A stretch of 64,000 nucleotides of DNA from Gammaproteobacteria bacterium MFB021. GTDB taxonomy: Bacteria; Pseudomonadota; Gammaproteobacteria; Pseudomonadales; Halomonadaceae. The stretch is taken from assembly GCA_000737985.1 (NCBI GenBank), contig JNVT01000135.1, positions 62,001 to 126,000 on the forward strand, read 5' to 3'. Positions 62,291-64,000 of this stretch are shown here, piece by piece; the first letter of the stretch is position 1; each line of letters begins with the position of its first letter. The position numbers were made by a program, and so were the translations under genes. The notes under the pieces are model-generated. The model did no database searches. It had not been told where the DNA came from and worked only from the letters and a program-made list of their open reading frames with translations.

Positions 62291-63376
62291 ATGCCTAATA
62301 TCCTTCTGGACCCGTTGATCGAACAGCGCCAGCGCGGCCTGCGCCTGGCGCGGCGGATCTATCCGCCGCGCACCTTGGGGCTGGCTGCCGGGGGGCTTTG
62401 CATCGGTGGCGCGCTGCTGACGCTGTCGACGCCGCCCTGGGTTTGGCTACTGTGGGCGCTGCAGATCGCCGGCTGGTCGCATCTTGGCTACTGGCGCGCC
62501 AAGCGGCACAGCTCACCCTATCACGCCGAACGCCAGAACCTCGGCATCGACAGTCTGCTGGGTGGCTTCTGGCTCGCCGCCATGCACTTCAACCTGCTGC
62601 CGACGATCATCGTGCTGACCATGATCAGCCTCAACAACATCGCCGTCGGTGGCGCCCGCCTGCTGTTGCGCGGTATCGGGCTGCTGGCGCTGGGCAGCCT
62701 GTTCGGCATGTGGCTGATCGCCCCCGGTGCGCCGCCGATCATTCCCAGCGCCAGCGTGCTCCTGTGCAGCCTGCCGATGCTGATCGCCTATCCCCTGGCG
62801 ATCGGCTACATCACCTACCTGCAGGCACGGCAGCTCAGTCAGCAGAAGCGTAACCTGACCGACCTGAGTCGTACCGACGGCCTGACCGGGCTCTACAACC
62901 GCCGCTTCTGGGAGGCACGGGTCGCCGCCGAGCAGATCAGTGATTCACCCGCGGTGATCGCTCTGATCGATCTCGACTTCTTCAAGCGCATCAACGACGA
63001 GCACGGCCATGGCGTGGGGGATGAAACGCTGCGCGAACTGGCCACGCTGCTGCGTCGTTCGCTGCCGGCGCATTTCCTGCTCGGGCGCTACGGCGGCGAG
63101 GAGTTCGGCATCCTGATGCCGGCGACCACGCTGGCGCAGGCCGAGGCCGCGCTGCGCGCCTTCCAGCAGCGTCTGCACCGGCACACGCCACCGGCGCCGC
63201 TGGCGCGAATGCCCACCTGCAGCATCGGCGTCGCCGCCAAGGCACCCCACATGGCCAGCCACGAACAGTGGCTGCTGCAGGCCGACCAGGCGCTCTACGC
63301 GGCCAAGGGTGCCGGCCGTGATCGCCTCGAGGTCGCGCCTAGTGCGGCATCGCGAAGCCTGCTCGACCTCGGCTAG
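62291..63376 (+). CDS. MASE2-GGDEF diguanylate cyclase (DgcC-like)
   Basis: 361 residues. N-terminal MASE2-type membrane domain with about five or six helices (residues ~25-180), then a GGDEF domain (TDGLTGLYNRRFWEAR... LLGRYGGEEFGILMP). The active-site loop GGEEF is intact, so c-di-GMP synthesis is expected. The usual RxxD inhibitory site five residues before GGEEF is not present (PAHFLLGRYGGEEF), so product inhibition at that site is unlikely. Same domain order as E. coli DgcC/AdrA. Confidence 0.9.
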   Translation: MPNILLDPLIEQRQRGLRLARRIYPPRTLGLAAGGLCIGGALLTLSTPPWVWLLWALQIAGWSHLGYWRAKRHSSPYHAERQNLGIDSLLGGFWLAAMHFNLLPTIIVLTMISLNNIAVGGARLLLRGIGLLALGSLFGMWLIAPGAPPIIPSASVLLCSLPMLIAYPLAIGYITYLQARQLSQQKRNLTDLSRTDGLTGLYNRRFWEARVAAEQISDSPAVIALIDLDFFKRINDEHGHGVGDETLRELATLLRRSLPAHFLLGRYGGEEFGILMPATTLAQAEAALRAFQQRLHRHTPPAPLARMPTCSIGVAAKAPHMASHEQWLLQADQALYAAKGAGRDRLEVAPSAASRSLLDLG

Positions 63377-63413
63377 AATGGCGTTTTCGCCGCCGCTGCA
63401 AGGACATCTGCCC

Positions 63414-64000
63414 ATGGCTTGGTTGGAGTACCTGCTACCGCTGATCTTTCTCGCCCCGCTGGGGGCGGCCGCACTGGTGGCGATCACCCTGCGGGACCTG
63501 CAGAACGTCGGCCTGCGCTCACCCCACGACGGCAAGCCGATCCGCGAGATCGCCCAGCTCCACCGTGACCGTCTCGAGCGCGCCCGGGTGGCGTTCTTTC
63601 TCGATGCCGCGCTGGCACCGACCCTGACCCTGATGCCGCTGGTCTACGGTATGGGGCGCATGCTGTTCGCCGACGAGCAGAGCTGGCTCGAATGGTCGCT
63701 CTACGGCGCATTCAGCACCCTGCTGGCAATGCTGTTCGGCTTTCTGATCCTGCGCGATGTGCAGCGGGTGCGCCGGCTCACCCGCAGCCTGGCCTCGGAG
63801 CTGGCCATCGGTCAGGCGCTGGATCACCTGATCCGCCCGGTGGCCAAGCCCTTCTTCGTGTTCCACGACTTCCCCGCCGACAGCTACAGCATCGACAACG
63901 TGCTGGTCACCCCCCAGGGGGTGTTCGTGATCCAGACCATGGCGCGGGATTTTCCCCTCGATCTGGAGGGCAACCCCAGCCAGGTCGTGGCGGTGGAGTC
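63414..64000 (+). CDS. NERD-domain membrane protein, N-terminal part
   Basis: 195 codons visible; the gene runs off the window. Two or three N-terminal membrane helices (LLPLIFLAPLGAAALVAI, AALAPTLTLMPLVYGM, YGAFSTLLAMLFGFLIL), then the start of a nuclease-related domain: FHDFPADSYSIDNVLVTPQGVFVIQT, matching the NERD hallmark of an Asp followed by V-x-P-x-G-v-f-v-i. AAGGA precedes ATG 63414. Function unknown. Confidence 0.72.
   Translation, partial: MAWLEYLLPLIFLAPLGAAALVAITLRDLQNVGLRSPHDGKPIREIAQLHRDRLERARVAFFLDAALAPTLTLMPLVYGMGRMLFADEQSWLEWSLYGAFSTLLAMLFGFLILRDVQRVRRLTRSLASELAIGQALDHLIRPVAKPFFVFHDFPADSYSIDNVLVTPQGVFVIQTMARDFPLDLEGNPSQVVAVE

Overview
The window is GC-rich (roughly two thirds G+C), densely packed, and looks like chromosomal DNA of a gammaproteobacterium. 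The gene set (astCADB-type arginine succinyltransferase operon with a second AruF-like subunit, dapA-bamC-purC, scpA-scpB-rluB, pqqABCDE, a P. putida-type amaA/amaB/hglS lysine cluster, NhaC) and the families of palindromic intergenic repeats fit a Halomonas-like or Pseudomonas-like bacterium. I favour Halomonadaceae, but this is inference from gene content and repeat style, not from an rRNA gene.

Layout. 1-4.7 kb: the end of a DUF2848 gene coupled to an amidase, a CynX/NimT-type MFS exporter, a palindromic repeat, and an nfeD-qmcA (SPFH) pair. 4.7-11.0 kb (minus): astC-aruF-astA-astD-astB, without astE. 11-16.5 kb: an SDR, an hxlR-fabF pair, an acetyltransferase, an acireductone-dioxygenase-like protein that has lost three of its four metal ligands, and trmO. 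16.5-23.3 kb: a periplasmic cyclophilin flanked by two direct repeats, dapA-bamC-MBL-purC (minus), bcp, and a TusA-like/AI-2E pair. 23.4-29.7 kb: bepA, a serine hydrolase, three identical tRNA-Lys(UUU) genes, rluB, scpB, scpA. 29.8-33.5 kb (minus): pqqABCDE, ending in a translationally coupled stand-alone RibD-type deaminase. 33.6-36.4 kb: a helicase with an internal 30-bp repeat array and a small SDR.

36.4-44.2 kb is the most interesting region: a compact, probably DeoR-controlled catabolic operon with an NRAMP-fold transporter lacking the metal-binding motifs, a DHDPS-family lyase/aldolase, a DUF1537 four-carbon acid sugar kinase, a PdxA-family dehydrogenase, a 3-hydroxyisobutyrate-dehydrogenase-type enzyme, a cytoplasmic sialidase-fold (Asp-box) protein and the regulator. 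Three copies of a 13-bp palindrome (GATCG-N3-CRATC) lie in its AT-rich upstream region. The kinase plus PdxA2 pair is the known D-threonate route to DHAP. The transporter, lyase and sialidase-fold protein imply a larger, uncharacterised substrate.

44.4-57 kb: a hypothetical protein, an ABM-domain protein, a HAL/TAL-family ammonia-lyase with an unusual F-H selectivity pair, then a lysine degradation cluster: amaA (pipecolate oxidase), nhaC, amaB, LysR regulator, class III aminotransferase, hglS (2-oxoadipate dioxygenase/decarboxylase) and a D-amino-acid dehydrogenase. Two related ~145-bp long-hairpin repeats and a 19-bp tandem array lie between these genes. 57.3-64 kb: GhrB-like 2-hydroxyacid dehydrogenase, HAD phosphatase, Sui1/YciH, a YbaY-like lipoprotein, an aldo/keto reductase, a sirtuin, a MASE2-GGDEF diguanylate cyclase and the start of a NERD-domain membrane protein cut by the window end.
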